Notes: a model not told the origin generated them from the sequence alone. Shown: positions 7,074 to 16,263, counted from the stretch's first letter. The stretch: 64,000 nucleotides of DNA from Actinacidiphila acididurans (GCF_016918855.1 NZ_JADKYB010000017.1:124001-188000), one strand, 5' to 3'. Program-made: numbers and translations.

Positions 7074-8054
7074 ATGAACGTGAACCAGCCTTCTCCCCGA
7101 GCGGCCGGGCACCACGGCGGGGCCGCCGACACCGTGGTGACGGAACGCAGGCTCAAGCACCGCGGCCTGAGCGACCAGCAGATCGCGGACCGGTGCGGGC
7201 CCGGCGGCCCCTGGCAGCAGGTGCTGCCGCAGGTGTATCTGCTGCATCCGGGCCCGCCCAGCAGTCAGGAACGGGTGCGTGCCGCGCTGCTGTACGCCGG
7301 GCGCGACCCGCGTGCGCCGCGCGCGATGGTGACCGGGCCGGCGGCGCTGGCCCTGTACGGATTCGCCTGCGTGCCCGCGCTGGCCGGGCTGCCGCGCATC
7401 GACGTGCTGATCGGCCGGCACCGGCGGCTGCGGGACGCCGGGGACGTGGCGCTGCACCGGGCCGACGAACTGCCGCAGCCGCGGGACGTGGCCGGGGTGC
7501 CGTGCGCGCCGCCGGCCCGGGCGCTGGCCGACGCGGTGGCCGCGCTGGACGACGTCGACACGGTACGGGTGCTGTTCGCCGAGGCGGTGCGGCGCGGCCA
7601 CTGCGAGGCGCAGGCGGTGATCGCCGAACTGACCCGGGGCGGGCTGCTGGAGGCTCCGCACGTGTGCGGGGCGACCGATGTGCTGCGCGCCGAGGGCCGG
7701 GCGCTGGCCGAGGAGCGGCTGTACGCGATGGTGCGCCGGCACCGGCTGCCCGATCCGGTGTGGAACGTGCGGCTGACCCTGCCGGGCGGGCCGCCGCTGG
7801 GCGGGGTGGACGCGTACTGGCCCGAGCACGCGGTGGCGCTGGTGATCGAGGCGTGCTCCTGTCCGAAGGGCGGGACGGACTCGTGGTCGGCCCGGCACCG
7901 CGAGCGGCTGGAGGCGCTGGGCATCACGGTGCTGCCGGTGACGGCGGACGCGCTGCGGGACGCCGAGCAGCAGCAGGCGGGGGTGGTGCTCTCCGCCCTG
8001 ATGGCCTCGGGAGAGGGGGCGCCGGCCGCGTACGTGGTGGTCACGCCCAGGTGA
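7074..8054 (+). CDS. AbiEi-like/DUF559-like protein of unknown function
   Basis: 326 residues from ATG 7074. The frame extends upstream, but that part overlaps the pepN1 terminator. The N-terminal region (VTERRLKHRGLSDQQIADRC...WQQVLPQVYLLHPGPPSSQERVRAAL, then VTGPAALALYG) resembles the AbiEi-type antitoxin or winged-helix module common in actinobacteria. The C-terminal part (LGGVDAYWPEHAVALVIEACS...RHRERLEALGITVLPVT) has the layout of the DUF559 Vsr-like nuclease fold: a V/LD-x-xW-P strand, then an acidic strand, then a DR...L.GW-like helix-strand. The catalytic positions look degenerate. No toxin partner lies beside it, so a classical toxin-antitoxin role is unlikely, and function is unknown. 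It stands alone between two terminated genes. Confidence 0.65.
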   Translation: MNVNQPSPRAAGHHGGAADTVVTERRLKHRGLSDQQIADRCGPGGPWQQVLPQVYLLHPGPPSSQERVRAALLYAGRDPRAPRAMVTGPAALALYGFACVPALAGLPRIDVLIGRHRRLRDAGDVALHRADELPQPRDVAGVPCAPPARALADAVAALDDVDTVRVLFAEAVRRGHCEAQAVIAELTRGGLLEAPHVCGATDVLRAEGRALAEERLYAMVRRHRLPDPVWNVRLTLPGGPPLGGVDAYWPEHAVALVIEACSCPKGGTDSWSARHRERLEALGITVLPVTADALRDAEQQQAGVVLSALMASGEGAPAAYVVVTPR

Positions 8055-8314
8055 CGGCGCGGACGAGGGTCGGGGGACGGACCGTACCGGAACGCGTCGA
8101 CCGACGGCCCGCCGGCTGTTCCGCCCGACCCCCCGCACCCTGGTGAATTGCGCCGCATCACCCCTGTATGTCCCCGATGGCGTGTGGCGGAAATGCGTCA
8201 GCGAAAGGCCATGACGAGGTCAACACTCCCCAAAGAGCACCCCATTCCTTCAATGTGAGCGGTCGTACGGCTCCGCACAGCGAACACCTCGCCAACGCAC
8301 AGCCAAGGATGCCC

Positions 8315-11300
8315 ATGACCTTCGCTCACTTCTCCATACGCAGACGGGCGGTCCGCGTCGCGCTCGCGGCGGGCCTGGCGGCCGCGCTGGCCGGCGCCGG
8401 GCCCGCCGTCGCGTCCGCCGGTGCCGGGACCGGTCCGTCAACGCCCGCGCCGGCCGCGCCCGGCGGGGCCGCCTCGGCCGGCAAGGACGCCCCGGACAAG
8501 CTCGGCGCCGCGGACGCCGCCGCCCTGGCCAAGGCCGAGGCGGACAAGGCCCGCAACGTCACCTTCATGGTGGCGGCCACCCCGGGCGACACCGCCCGGG
8601 TCGCCGCGAGCCTGCGGGCGCAGGGCGCCAGCGTCGGCCTGACCTACGACCAGGTCGGCTACGTGCGGGCCACCGTGCCGACCGCGAAGGCCGCCGCCGC
8701 GATCACCGCGGCCGGCAAGCTGCCGCAGGTGCTGGCGATCGACCTCAAGCAGGAGATCGCGCTCGACGACCCGACCCCGGCCGCCGACACCACCCCGGCC
8801 GCCGCGCGCCACTCCAGGCCCGCGGCCACGTATCCGGGCCCGGACCGGAACACTCCGGCGAAGAACCCCTACCAGCCGGCCTTCGAGACCGGCGCGGTGG
8901 ACTTCGTCAAGGACCACCCCACGGCCGACGGCCGCGGCATCACCATCGGCATCCTGGACGCCGGCGTCGACGTCGGCCACCCGGCGCTGCAGAGGACCAG
9001 CACCGGCGAGCGCAAGATCGTCGACTGGGTGACCGCCACCGACCCGATCCTGGACGGCGACGCCACCTGGCGCGCGATGGTCACCGACGTGACCGGGCCC
9101 TCCTTCACCAGCGCCGGCCGCACCTGGACCGCGCCGGCCGGCACGTACAAGTTCGCCCGCTTCGCGGAGTCCGCCACCATCGGCGGCGACATGAACGGCG
9201 ACCTCAACCGCGACGGCGACACCACCGACGTGTGGGGCCTGCTCTACGACCCGGCCGCGGGCACGGTCCGGGTCGACCTGAACAACAACGGCGACTTCAC
9301 CGACGACACGCCGATGAAGCCGTACAAGGACGGCTTCCAGATCGGGCACTTCGGCACCGACGACCCGGCGACGGCCATCTCGGAGTCGATCCCGTTCACC
9401 ATCGAGATCCGCAAGAACGTGCCCATGGACCCCTACGGCGGGTCCTGGGTCGGCAAGACGGCCGACTTCGTCAACATCGGTGTGGTGGAGTCCGAGCACG
9501 GCACCCACGTGGCCGGCATCACCAGCGCCTACGGCCTGTTCGGCGGGAAGATGAACGGCGCCGCGCCCGGCGCGAAGATCGTCTCCTCGCGGGCCTGCAC
9601 CTGGACCGGCGGCTGCACCAACATCGCGCTCACCGAGGGCATGACGGACCTGGTGGTCAACCACCACGTGGACGTCGTCAACATGTCCATCGGCGGCCTC
9701 GGCGCCCTCAACGACGGTGCCAGCGCCCGTGACCTGCTCTACAAGCAGCTCATCGACACCTACGGGGTGCAGTTGGTCATCTCGGCCGGCAACGACGGGC
9801 CGGGCCTGAACACCATCGGCGACCCGGGCCTGGCCGACCACGTGCTGAGCGTGGGCGCGGCCATCTCCAAGGAGACCTGGGCGGCCAACTACGGCTCGCA
9901 GGTCACCGTGCCGTACTCGATGCTGCCCTTTTCCTCCCGCGGCCCGCGCGAGGACGGCGGCCTGGCCCCGGTGATCAGCGCGCCGGGCGCGTCCATCAAC
10001 GCGATCCCGACCTGGGAGCCTGGCTCCCCGGTGAAGGAGGCCGGCTACAGCCTGCCGCCGGGCTACGCGATGCTCCAGGGCACCTCGATGGCCTCCCCGC
10101 AGGCCACCGGTGCCACCGCGCTGCTGCTGTCGGCGGCCAAGGAGCACCACCTGACCGTCACACCGGCGCAGCTGCGCCCCGCGCTGACCAGCACCGCCCG
10201 TGAGATCCCGGGCTTCCAGACGGTCGACCAGGGCGCCGGCCTGGTGGCCGTGGGCCGGGCCTGGGACCTGCTGAAGCGGGGCGTGTCCGCGGACACGTAC
10301 ACCGTCAAGGCCCCGGTGAACACGGTGCTGTCCTCCTTCCTGCAGACCCCCGGCTACGGCACCGGCGTGTACGACCGCGAGGGCGGCCTGACCGCCGGCG
10401 GCTCGCGCACGTACACCGTCACCGTCACCCGTACCGGTGGCCCGGCCGCGGCCCAGTGGCAGACGCTGAGCTGGGCGCACAACGACGGGACGTTCCGGGT
10501 CGAGGGCGGCCCGCTGGTGCGGCTGCCGCTGAACCAGCCGGTGAACCTGCGGATCACCGCGCGCCCGCGCTCGGCCGGCGTGCACAGCGCGCTGCTGAAC
10601 CTGGACGACCCGCTGACCCGCGGCACCGACACCCGGATCCCGGCCGCGGTCGTGGTCTCCGCTCCGGCGGCGGGCCCGTCGTACACCCTGACCCGCTCCG
10701 GTTCGATCGAGCGCGACAGCACCACCTCGTACTTCGTCACGGTGCCGGCCGGCGCGACCTCGCTGGAGATCGCGATGGACGGGCTGAAGCCGGGCAGCCA
10801 GACCCGGTTCATCACCATGCACCCCTACGGTGTGCCGCTCGACCCGCACCAGACGACCGACTGCTACCCGAACTACGACAACCCGGCGAACGTCTGCCGG
10901 CCGGATGTGCGCTCCTACACCGCGCCCATGCCGGGCGTGTGGGAGATCGAGGTGGAGGCGCGGCGCACTTCGCCGCTGCTGGACAACCCGTACCGGCTGA
11001 CCGTCTCCGTGCTCGGGGCGGCCTTCGACCCGGCGGTGCGGACCGTGGACGAGGCGAAGGTCGGCACCCCGGCGCCGGTCTCCTGGACCGTCACCAACGG
11101 CTTCGCCCCGATCCAGGGCACGCTCGAGGGCGGCCCGCTGGGCTCGGCGGCCACCGCCACGCCCACCATCGCGCAGGGCGACACGCAGACCACCACCTTG
11201 ACCCTCGGCTCGGGGGTGTCGCGCCTGGACGTCGCGATCGGCTCGCCGTCGGACGCCTCGGCGGACCTGGACCTGTACGTCTACCGGGACGGCACGCTCG

Positions 11301-11641
11301 TCGGCCAGTCCGCGGACGGCGACGCCGAGGAGTCGGTGAGCCTGACCGACCCGGCGCCGGGCACCTACACCTTCGAGGTGGACGGCTACTCGGTGCCGGC
11401 CGGCACGACGACGTACTCCTACAAGGACGTCTACTACGCCGACTCCCTCGGCCAGGTCTCGGTGGACGGCTCGGCGCCCGTCGTCCTGGCGCACGGCGCC
11501 TCGGCGCAGGTGACCGCCTCGGTGCTGGCCTCCTCGGCCGCGCCCGAGGGCCGGCAGCTCTTCGGCGAGGTCCAGCTCCTCGACGCGCGCGGCTCGGTCG
11601 CCGGCACCGGCAGTGTGATCATCACCAAGACGGTGCCGTAG
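8315..11641 (+). CDS. Secreted S8 (subtilisin-like) serine peptidase with C-terminal beta domains
   Basis: 1108 residues from ATG 8315, which is five bases after AAGGA; ATG 8309 abuts that site and is less likely. A Sec signal peptide is clear (IRRRAVRVALAAGLAAALAGAGPAVASAG). A propeptide-like region follows to about residue 170. The catalytic triad is Asp215 (GILDAGVD), His395 (SEHGTHVAG) and Ser591 (QGTSMASP), with the oxyanion Asn in SAGNDGPG. The 180-residue gap between Asp and His is far longer than in subtilisin and holds two DxDxD-like loops (NGDLNRDGDTTD, DLNNNGDFTDD) that suggest calcium binding. The C-terminal half contains beta-sandwich regions, ending with a PPC-like domain (LDLYVYRDG...GTYTFEVDGY). 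The role is extracellular protein breakdown. It forms a single-gene unit with its own terminator. Confidence 0.92.
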   Translation: MTFAHFSIRRRAVRVALAAGLAAALAGAGPAVASAGAGTGPSTPAPAAPGGAASAGKDAPDKLGAADAAALAKAEADKARNVTFMVAATPGDTARVAASLRAQGASVGLTYDQVGYVRATVPTAKAAAAITAAGKLPQVLAIDLKQEIALDDPTPAADTTPAAARHSRPAATYPGPDRNTPAKNPYQPAFETGAVDFVKDHPTADGRGITIGILDAGVDVGHPALQRTSTGERKIVDWVTATDPILDGDATWRAMVTDVTGPSFTSAGRTWTAPAGTYKFARFAESATIGGDMNGDLNRDGDTTDVWGLLYDPAAGTVRVDLNNNGDFTDDTPMKPYKDGFQIGHFGTDDPATAISESIPFTIEIRKNVPMDPYGGSWVGKTADFVNIGVVESEHGTHVAGITSAYGLFGGKMNGAAPGAKIVSSRACTWTGGCTNIALTEGMTDLVVNHHVDVVNMSIGGLGALNDGASARDLLYKQLIDTYGVQLVISAGNDGPGLNTIGDPGLADHVLSVGAAISKETWAANYGSQVTVPYSMLPFSSRGPREDGGLAPVISAPGASINAIPTWEPGSPVKEAGYSLPPGYAMLQGTSMASPQATGATALLLSAAKEHHLTVTPAQLRPALTSTAREIPGFQTVDQGAGLVAVGRAWDLLKRGVSADTYTVKAPVNTVLSSFLQTPGYGTGVYDREGGLTAGGSRTYTVTVTRTGGPAAAQWQTLSWAHNDGTFRVEGGPLVRLPLNQPVNLRITARPRSAGVHSALLNLDDPLTRGTDTRIPAAVVVSAPAAGPSYTLTRSGSIERDSTTSYFVTVPAGATSLEIAMDGLKPGSQTRFITMHPYGVPLDPHQTTDCYPNYDNPANVCRPDVRSYTAPMPGVWEIEVEARRTSPLLDNPYRLTVSVLGAAFDPAVRTVDEAKVGTPAPVSWTVTNGFAPIQGTLEGGPLGSAATATPTIAQGDTQTTTLTLGSGVSRLDVAIGSPSDASADLDLYVYRDGTLVGQSADGDAEESVSLTDPAPGTYTFEVDGYSVPAGTTTYSYKDVYYADSLGQVSVDGSAPVVLAHGASAQVTASVLASSAAPEGRQLFGEVQLLDARGSVAGTGSVIITKTVP

Positions 11642-11683
11642 TGCCGTAGGGGTTTGCGGCAGGCGTGCGCTGAGCACTGTCCG

Positions 11684-11714
11684 CGGGGCGGTCGCCGATT
11701 CGGCGGCCGCCCCG
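11684..11714 (+). terminator. Strong hairpin terminator after the S8 peptidase gene
   Basis: A 14-bp stem with one T-G wobble pairs 11684-11697 with 11701-11714 around an ATT loop, about 43 bases past the stop codon. Confidence 0.7.
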
Positions 11715-11908
11715 CCGTCCGTTGCACGGGCAGCTGTCGTACGTGCGCCCTGCGGTCTTCACGGTTGCGGCCGTTCGCGCGTCCGTACGGCCGGGGGCAG
11801 GACATGAGGCCCGACCCGGCGGGGTAGGGCACAACAGGCCCGGGTCCGGCCGCCGGAGGGACCCGAGCGGGTGCCCGGGAGCCCGGGAGACGAACGAACG
11901 GAGCGGGG

Positions 11909-14080
11909 ATGGACCGTCTGCGGCTCGCCGGACTGCACGGCGTCGACGTGACGTACGAGCCGGCGCCCGGGAAGAGCGTGCGGGTGCCGGAGGACACCGT
12001 GGTGGCGGTGCTGGCCGCGCTCGGTGTGGACGCGAGCACCCCCGAGGCGGTGGCCCGGGCCGCCGAGAAGTACGAGCGGGCCCGGGCGGACCGGGTGCTG
12101 CCGCCGCTCACGGTGGTACGGGCGGGCCGCGGCACCGTGCGCGACGCGCTGGCCGGCCGGGTGCCGGAGCCGGCCGGCCTGGAGGTACGGACCACCGCCG
12201 GCGACCTCGTGACGGGCACCCCGGACGAGCCCGGTTCGTACGTCCTGCTCGCCACCGCGCCCGACGGCCGTACCGTGCGGGGCGAGCTGGTGGTCGCCCC
12301 CGAGCGGCTGCCCGGCCCGGCGGGGCGCACCTTCGGCTTCATGGCCCAGCTCTACTCGGTGCTGTCCGGGCGTTCCTGGGGCATGGGCGACCTGGGCGAT
12401 CTCGCCGACCTGGCGGCCTGGTCGGGCCGGGCGCTGGGGGCCGGCTTCGTCCAGATCAACCCGCTGCACGCGGCCGTGCCCGGCCCGCCCACCGACCCCT
12501 CCCCGTACCGCCCCTCCTCCCGCCGCTTCCCCGACCCGGTGTACCTGCGGATCGAGGAGGTCCCGGAGTACGCCTACCTGTCGCCGCGGGCCCGCGAGCG
12601 CGCCTCGCTGCTGTCCGCCGAGGCCGACGAGCTGCGGCGGTCCGTGCTGACCGGGAACGCGCTGATCGACCGGGACGCGGTGTGGGCGCTGAAGTCGCAG
12701 GCGCTGGACCTGCTGCGGGATGTCCCGCTGAGCCCGGGCCGGCGCGCCGCGTACGCCGATTTCCTGGCCGAGCAGGGCCAGGCGCTGGACGACCACGCCA
12801 CCTGGTCGGCGCTGGCCGAGGTGCACGGGCCCGACTGGCACACCTGGCCGGCCGCGCTGCGCGACCCGCGCTCCCCGCAGGTGGCCCGGGCCCGCGCCCA
12901 GCGGCTGGACCGGGTGGACCACCACTGCTGGCTCACCTGGCTGACCGACGCGCAGCTCGGCGCGGCCCAGCGGGCGGCCCGGGACGCCGGGATGGGCATC
13001 GGCGTCGTGCACGACCTGGCGGTGGGCGTGCACCCGGCCGGCTCCGACGCCTGGGCGATGCAGGACGTGCTGGCCGCCGGCATGTCGGTGGGGGCGCCGC
13101 CGGACGCGTTCAACTCGCGCGGCCAGGACTGGGGGCTGCCACCCTGGCGCCCGGACGCGCTCGCCGAGGCCGGGCACGCCCCTTACCGCGACCTGATCGC
13201 CCGCATGCTGCGGCACGCCGGCGGCCTGCGGATGGACCACGTGATGGGCCTGTTCCGGCTGTGGTGGGTGCCGGCCGGCCGCCCGCCGACCGAGGGCGCC
13301 TACGTGCGCTACGACGCGCACACGATGCTCGGCCTGCTGGCGCTGGAGGCGCACCGGGCCGGGGCCGTGGTCATAGGCGAGGACCTGGGCACGGTCGGCC
13401 CGGGGGTGCGCGAGGAACTGGCCGACCGGGGTGTGCTGGGCACCTCGGTGCTGTGGTTCGAGCGGCGCTACGAGGGCCCGGCCGCCGACCGGCGCCCGCT
13501 GCCGCCCTCCGCGTGGCGGGCGTCGTGCCTGGCCACCGCCACCACGCACGACCTGCCGAGCACCGCCGCCCGGCTCACCGGCGAGCACGTGGAGCTGCGG
13601 GACCGGCTCGGTCTGCTCGGCCGGCCGCTCGCCGAGGAGCAGGCCGAGCAGGCGGCGGAGGTCGCCGAGTGGCTGGCGCTGCTCAGCCGGCTGGGGCTGC
13701 TGCCGGAGGGCGCGGCCGACGAGGAGGCGGTGATCAAGGCGGTGCACCGGTTCCTGGCCCGCACCCCGGCCCGGATGATCGGGGTGTGGCTGCCCGACGG
13801 GGTGGGCGACCGCCGTCCACAGAATCTGCCCGGGACCTGGGACGAGTACCCGAACTGGCGTCTTCCGGTGGCCGGGCCGGACGGCACGCCGATGTCCCTG
13901 GAGGAGCTGACGGCCTCGCCCCGGCTGCACGCGCTCGCGGATGAGGTGCGGCGGGCGCTGGCGGAGGTGCATTCGGAAGCGGCCACTTCGGAGGCGGCCG
14001 CGTGGGAAGGGTGCGGGTCGCAGGGCTGCCGGTCCGACGAGGGCGGGGCGGACGGGGGCGGCCCTGAAGGGGCGCGCTGA
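11909..14080 (+). CDS. malQ: 4-alpha-glucanotransferase (amylomaltase, GH77)
   Basis: 723 residues. It transfers alpha-1,4-glucan segments between maltodextrins or glycogen in the cytoplasm. A family-typical N-terminal extension of actinobacterial MalQ (about residues 1-145) precedes the GH77 barrel. GH77 motifs are visible: GFVQINPLHA, SPYRPSSRRFPDPVYLRIE, HHCWLTWL, the nucleophile region GGLRMDHVMGLFR, the acid/base region VVIGEDLGTVGPGV, and TTHDLPST. ATG 11909 follows GGAGCGGGG at a normal distance. The 267-base gap upstream contains the peptidase terminator, so this gene is transcribed separately. It ends 66 bases before the small membrane-protein gene. Confidence 0.93.
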   Translation: MDRLRLAGLHGVDVTYEPAPGKSVRVPEDTVVAVLAALGVDASTPEAVARAAEKYERARADRVLPPLTVVRAGRGTVRDALAGRVPEPAGLEVRTTAGDLVTGTPDEPGSYVLLATAPDGRTVRGELVVAPERLPGPAGRTFGFMAQLYSVLSGRSWGMGDLGDLADLAAWSGRALGAGFVQINPLHAAVPGPPTDPSPYRPSSRRFPDPVYLRIEEVPEYAYLSPRARERASLLSAEADELRRSVLTGNALIDRDAVWALKSQALDLLRDVPLSPGRRAAYADFLAEQGQALDDHATWSALAEVHGPDWHTWPAALRDPRSPQVARARAQRLDRVDHHCWLTWLTDAQLGAAQRAARDAGMGIGVVHDLAVGVHPAGSDAWAMQDVLAAGMSVGAPPDAFNSRGQDWGLPPWRPDALAEAGHAPYRDLIARMLRHAGGLRMDHVMGLFRLWWVPAGRPPTEGAYVRYDAHTMLGLLALEAHRAGAVVIGEDLGTVGPGVREELADRGVLGTSVLWFERRYEGPAADRRPLPPSAWRASCLATATTHDLPSTAARLTGEHVELRDRLGLLGRPLAEEQAEQAAEVAEWLALLSRLGLLPEGAADEEAVIKAVHRFLARTPARMIGVWLPDGVGDRRPQNLPGTWDEYPNWRLPVAGPDGTPMSLEELTASPRLHALADEVRRALAEVHSEAATSEAAAWEGCGSQGCRSDEGGADGGGPEGAR

Positions 14081-14134
14081 GCGGGCCGCGCGCCGTAAGG
14101 GACCCCCGGGCGCGCGCCCCGCCGGGGTGGTCAC

Positions 14135-14147
14135 TACATTGAGCGTG
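14135..14147 (+). promoter_or_regulatory. -10 element implying a leaderless transcript for the small membrane-protein gene
   Basis: TACATT (14135-14140) is placed so that transcription would start at or next to the GTG start codon at 14147. No ribosome-binding sequence is present in TACATTGAGCGTGTG. No clear -35 is seen. Confidence 0.4.
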
Positions 14148-14392
14148 TGGACAAGAAGCTCACCAAGAAGCTCGTGCGGGCCGGGGTCGTGACCTCCGGG
14201 ACCACGCTCATGCTGCTGATGTCGTCCCCGGCGTTCGCGCTGACCCGGGACAACGGCGACGACCCGGGTTCCGGCCTGAGCGTGGCCCAGACGCTCGGCC
14301 TGTTCGTGGCCACGCCGCTCGTGCTCTTCGCGATCATCGCGGGCCTGGTCATCGTGACCGACAAGTCCCGCGGCAAGCAGCAGGACAACTGA
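14147..14392 (+). CDS. Small membrane protein of unknown function (81 aa)
   Basis: The product starts with a Lys-rich N-terminus (DKKLTKKLVRAG), then a hydrophobic segment ending in SSPAFAL that looks like a signal peptide or first membrane helix. A short acidic extracytoplasmic stretch follows (TRDNGDDPGSG), then a second helix (VAQTLGLFVATPLVLFAIIAGLVIV), and the protein ends in a basic tail. Small proteins of this type are widespread in Streptomyces and, to my knowledge, uncharacterised. GTG 14147 has no ribosome site, and translation is probably leaderless. A perfect hairpin terminator follows, so it forms a monocistronic unit between malQ and the convergent phospholipase gene. Confidence 0.75.
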   Translation: MDKKLTKKLVRAGVVTSGTTLMLLMSSPAFALTRDNGDDPGSGLSVAQTLGLFVATPLVLFAIIAGLVIVTDKSRGKQQDN

Positions 14393-14403
14393 CGCACGCC
14401 CGA

Positions 14404-14430
14404 GCCCGTGTCGCCGCGGACGACACGGGC
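14404..14430 (+). terminator. Perfect 10-bp hairpin terminator
   Basis: GCCCGTGTCG (14404-14413) pairs exactly with CGACACGGGC (14421-14430) around a 7-base loop, 11 bases after the small membrane-protein stop. It may also serve the convergent gene. Confidence 0.7.
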
Positions 14431-14486
14431 GGACCAGGCGTACGCACCGACGACGCCGTCGATACGGGCGTACGTTCTCGTACGGG

Positions 14487-15911
14487 CTACACGTGCGGGC
14501 GGGACCCGGGCTCCTGGACCGGGACGCTCTGCGCGGCGCCGGGCAGCTTGGGCTTGGGCAGGGTGGCGACTTCCTGCTCGGCCTCGGCGAGCTGAGCCGC
14601 GGTGTCGGTGGGGAGTTGCGGGGCCGGCCGGGCGTCGGTGAAGCGGAACACCGAGGTCATGTCGCCGAAGGTGGAGCGCCGCCAGGCGGAGATGTTGGTC
14701 TCCTTCACGCCGGTGACCTGCTCCAGGAACCGCAGCGGGGACGTGTGGTCGAAGGCCTCGCCGGCCACGTAGCCGCCGACCGTCCAGGGCGAGACGATGA
14801 TCGCGGGCACCCGGAAACCGGCCCCGATGGGCAGCCCCTGGACGAACTCGCCGGCCGTGCCGGTGGGCGCGGTGGGCGGCGGGACGTGGTCGAACAGGCC
14901 GTCGTTCTCGTCGTAATTGAGGATGAACGCGGTCTTGGCCCACACCGCCGGGTTCGACGCGATGGCCTCCAGCTTCTGGGCCACGAAGTCGGCGCCGGCG
15001 GCCGGCAGGTAGTCGGGGTGCTCCGACTGGGTGCTGGTGGGGATGATCCAGGAGACGGTCGGCAGCCGGTCGTTGCGGGCGTCGTCCTCGAAGGTGCCCT
15101 CGGGCTGCGGGCGCACGCCGTTCTCGTACAGAGCCGAGCCGGACTTGGCGTTCTTGAAGTTGGCGAACTGCTCCAGCATGTTGCAGCCGTAGTCGTCGGT
15201 CTGCTGGTAGACCTTCCAGCTCACGCCGGCCGCCTGGAGCCGCTCGGCGTAGGTGGTCCAGGTGTACGGCTTGGGCGCGCTGTTGCTGGTCACCGGGCCG
15301 CCCTTGGTACCGCCCGGGTCGATGGTGCCGGTCATCCAGTACAGCCGGTTGGGCCAGGTCGGGCCCATCACCGAGCAGAAGTAGTTGTCGCAGACGGTGA
15401 ACGTCTCGGCGAGGGCGAACTGGAACGGGATGTCGTCGCGGGTGTAATAGCCCATCACATACGGCCCGTTGGCTCCGTCGGCCGACCGGTGCGCGGGCAG
15501 CCACTTGTCCATCCTGCCGTTGTTCCACGCCTGGTGCTGGACCGACCAGGCGTGGCTGGTGGAGGGGATGGCCTGGGCGCTGGTCGTCCTGGTGTCCAGA
15601 TGGAAGGGCAGCAGGTAGCCGTCGGGGTTGACCGAGTCGGGCTGGTAGAACACCGAGCGGCCGGTCGAAAGGGTCAGCGGGTTCGGGTCGCCGAAGCCGC
15701 GGACCCCGGAGAGCGTGCCGAAGTAGTGGTCGAAGGAGCGGTTCTCCTGCATCAGCAGGACGACGTGCTCGATGTCGGCGAGCGAGCTGTTCTGCGGCGG
15801 TCCCGCCGCGACCGCCCGCCGCACGCTGGGCGGCAGCAGCGCGAGCGCCGCCGAACCGCCGATCGCCCCCGCCGCCGAACCGAGGAGCCGGCGTCGAGTC
15901 AACTCGGCCAT
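14487..15911 (-). CDS. Tat-exported phospholipase C / acid phosphatase family phosphoesterase
   Basis: 474 residues from ATG 15911, with GGGAGG six bases upstream. The N-terminus TRRRLLGSAAGAIGGSAALALL is a twin-arginine signal, so the enzyme folds before export. The mature part has bacterial non-haemolytic phospholipase C motifs: the metal-binding HVVLLMQENRSFDHYFG, the substrate region HAWSVQHQAWNNGRMDKW, and DENDGLFDHVPPP followed by a GFRVPAIIVSPW strand. It lacks the C-terminal DUF756 repeats of longer PLC proteins, as in many actinobacterial phosphocholine- or acid-phosphatase-type members. It probably hydrolyses extracellular phospholipids or phosphate esters. A possible PHO-box half site lies about 100 bases upstream. 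Confidence 0.88.
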   Translation of the reverse strand: MAELTRRRLLGSAAGAIGGSAALALLPPSVRRAVAAGPPQNSSLADIEHVVLLMQENRSFDHYFGTLSGVRGFGDPNPLTLSTGRSVFYQPDSVNPDGYLLPFHLDTRTTSAQAIPSTSHAWSVQHQAWNNGRMDKWLPAHRSADGANGPYVMGYYTRDDIPFQFALAETFTVCDNYFCSVMGPTWPNRLYWMTGTIDPGGTKGGPVTSNSAPKPYTWTTYAERLQAAGVSWKVYQQTDDYGCNMLEQFANFKNAKSGSALYENGVRPQPEGTFEDDARNDRLPTVSWIIPTSTQSEHPDYLPAAGADFVAQKLEAIASNPAVWAKTAFILNYDENDGLFDHVPPPTAPTGTAGEFVQGLPIGAGFRVPAIIVSPWTVGGYVAGEAFDHTSPLRFLEQVTGVKETNISAWRRSTFGDMTSVFRFTDARPAPQLPTDTAAQLAEAEQEVATLPKPKLPGAAQSVPVQEPGSRPHV

Positions 15912-16003
15912 GTAGTCCTCCCTTGAGGTCCCTTGAGCTGCCGGTGCGAGTCCTGACGTGGACTCTTCAAAACTCTCGCGACAGCAAGGCGTGATGCGAT
16001 GGA

Positions 16004-16025
16004 GGCGAACGGTGAACATGTGACC
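16004..16025 (-). promoter_or_regulatory. Possible PHO-box (PhoP) sequence upstream of phospholipase C
   Basis: On the minus strand a perfect GTTCACC unit (16017-16011) lies between GGTCACA (16025-16019) and GTTCGCC (16010-16004). Streptomyces PhoP binds repeats of a GTTCACC-like 11-mer. The spacing here is 7-8 bases rather than 11, so the match is imperfect. Confidence 0.25.
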
Positions 16026-16220
16026 AACGGGACGCAGCCGCTTGGCCTCAGCTTCCCCTGGTTTGCCCGGAATTCGCCATGCCCTGTCTCGGATGTCACA
16101 CGACCGTGTGCACGGCGGGTTGCCGGGATTGACGGGGGCCCTTCTCGCCCAACGGGGGCGGTGATGCGGGGGGCTTGAACGGGCTTGACGGGCCCTCGGC
16201 AGGCGGGAGGTCGGTCGTCC

Positions 16221-16244
16221 GTCGCCGTCGCTGTCGCTGTCGCC
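16221..16244. repeat. Hexanucleotide tandem repeat GTCGCY, four copies
   Basis: Four consecutive units GTCGCC, GTCGCT, GTCGCT, GTCGCC occupy 16221-16244 in non-coding DNA. Confidence 0.7.
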
Positions 16245-16263
16245 GTTCCCGGTCCGGGCACGC

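Noticed and set aside
7074..8054. A toxin-antitoxin system based on the AbiEi-like N-terminus
   Set aside because: No AbiEii-type nucleotidyltransferase or other toxin gene is adjacent; single proteins of this type are common in actinobacterial cores.
4263..8138. A 1291-codon open frame on the minus strand opposite pepN1 and the AbiEi-like gene
   Set aside because: It is an antisense frame made possible by high GC content; the translation is repetitive Arg/Gly/Pro/Val-rich sequence without domains, and the opposite strand encodes clear enzymes.
8438..11677. A 1079-codon open frame on the minus strand opposite the S8 peptidase gene
   Set aside because: Antisense shadow with low-complexity composition; the plus strand has the full catalytic triad and signal peptide.
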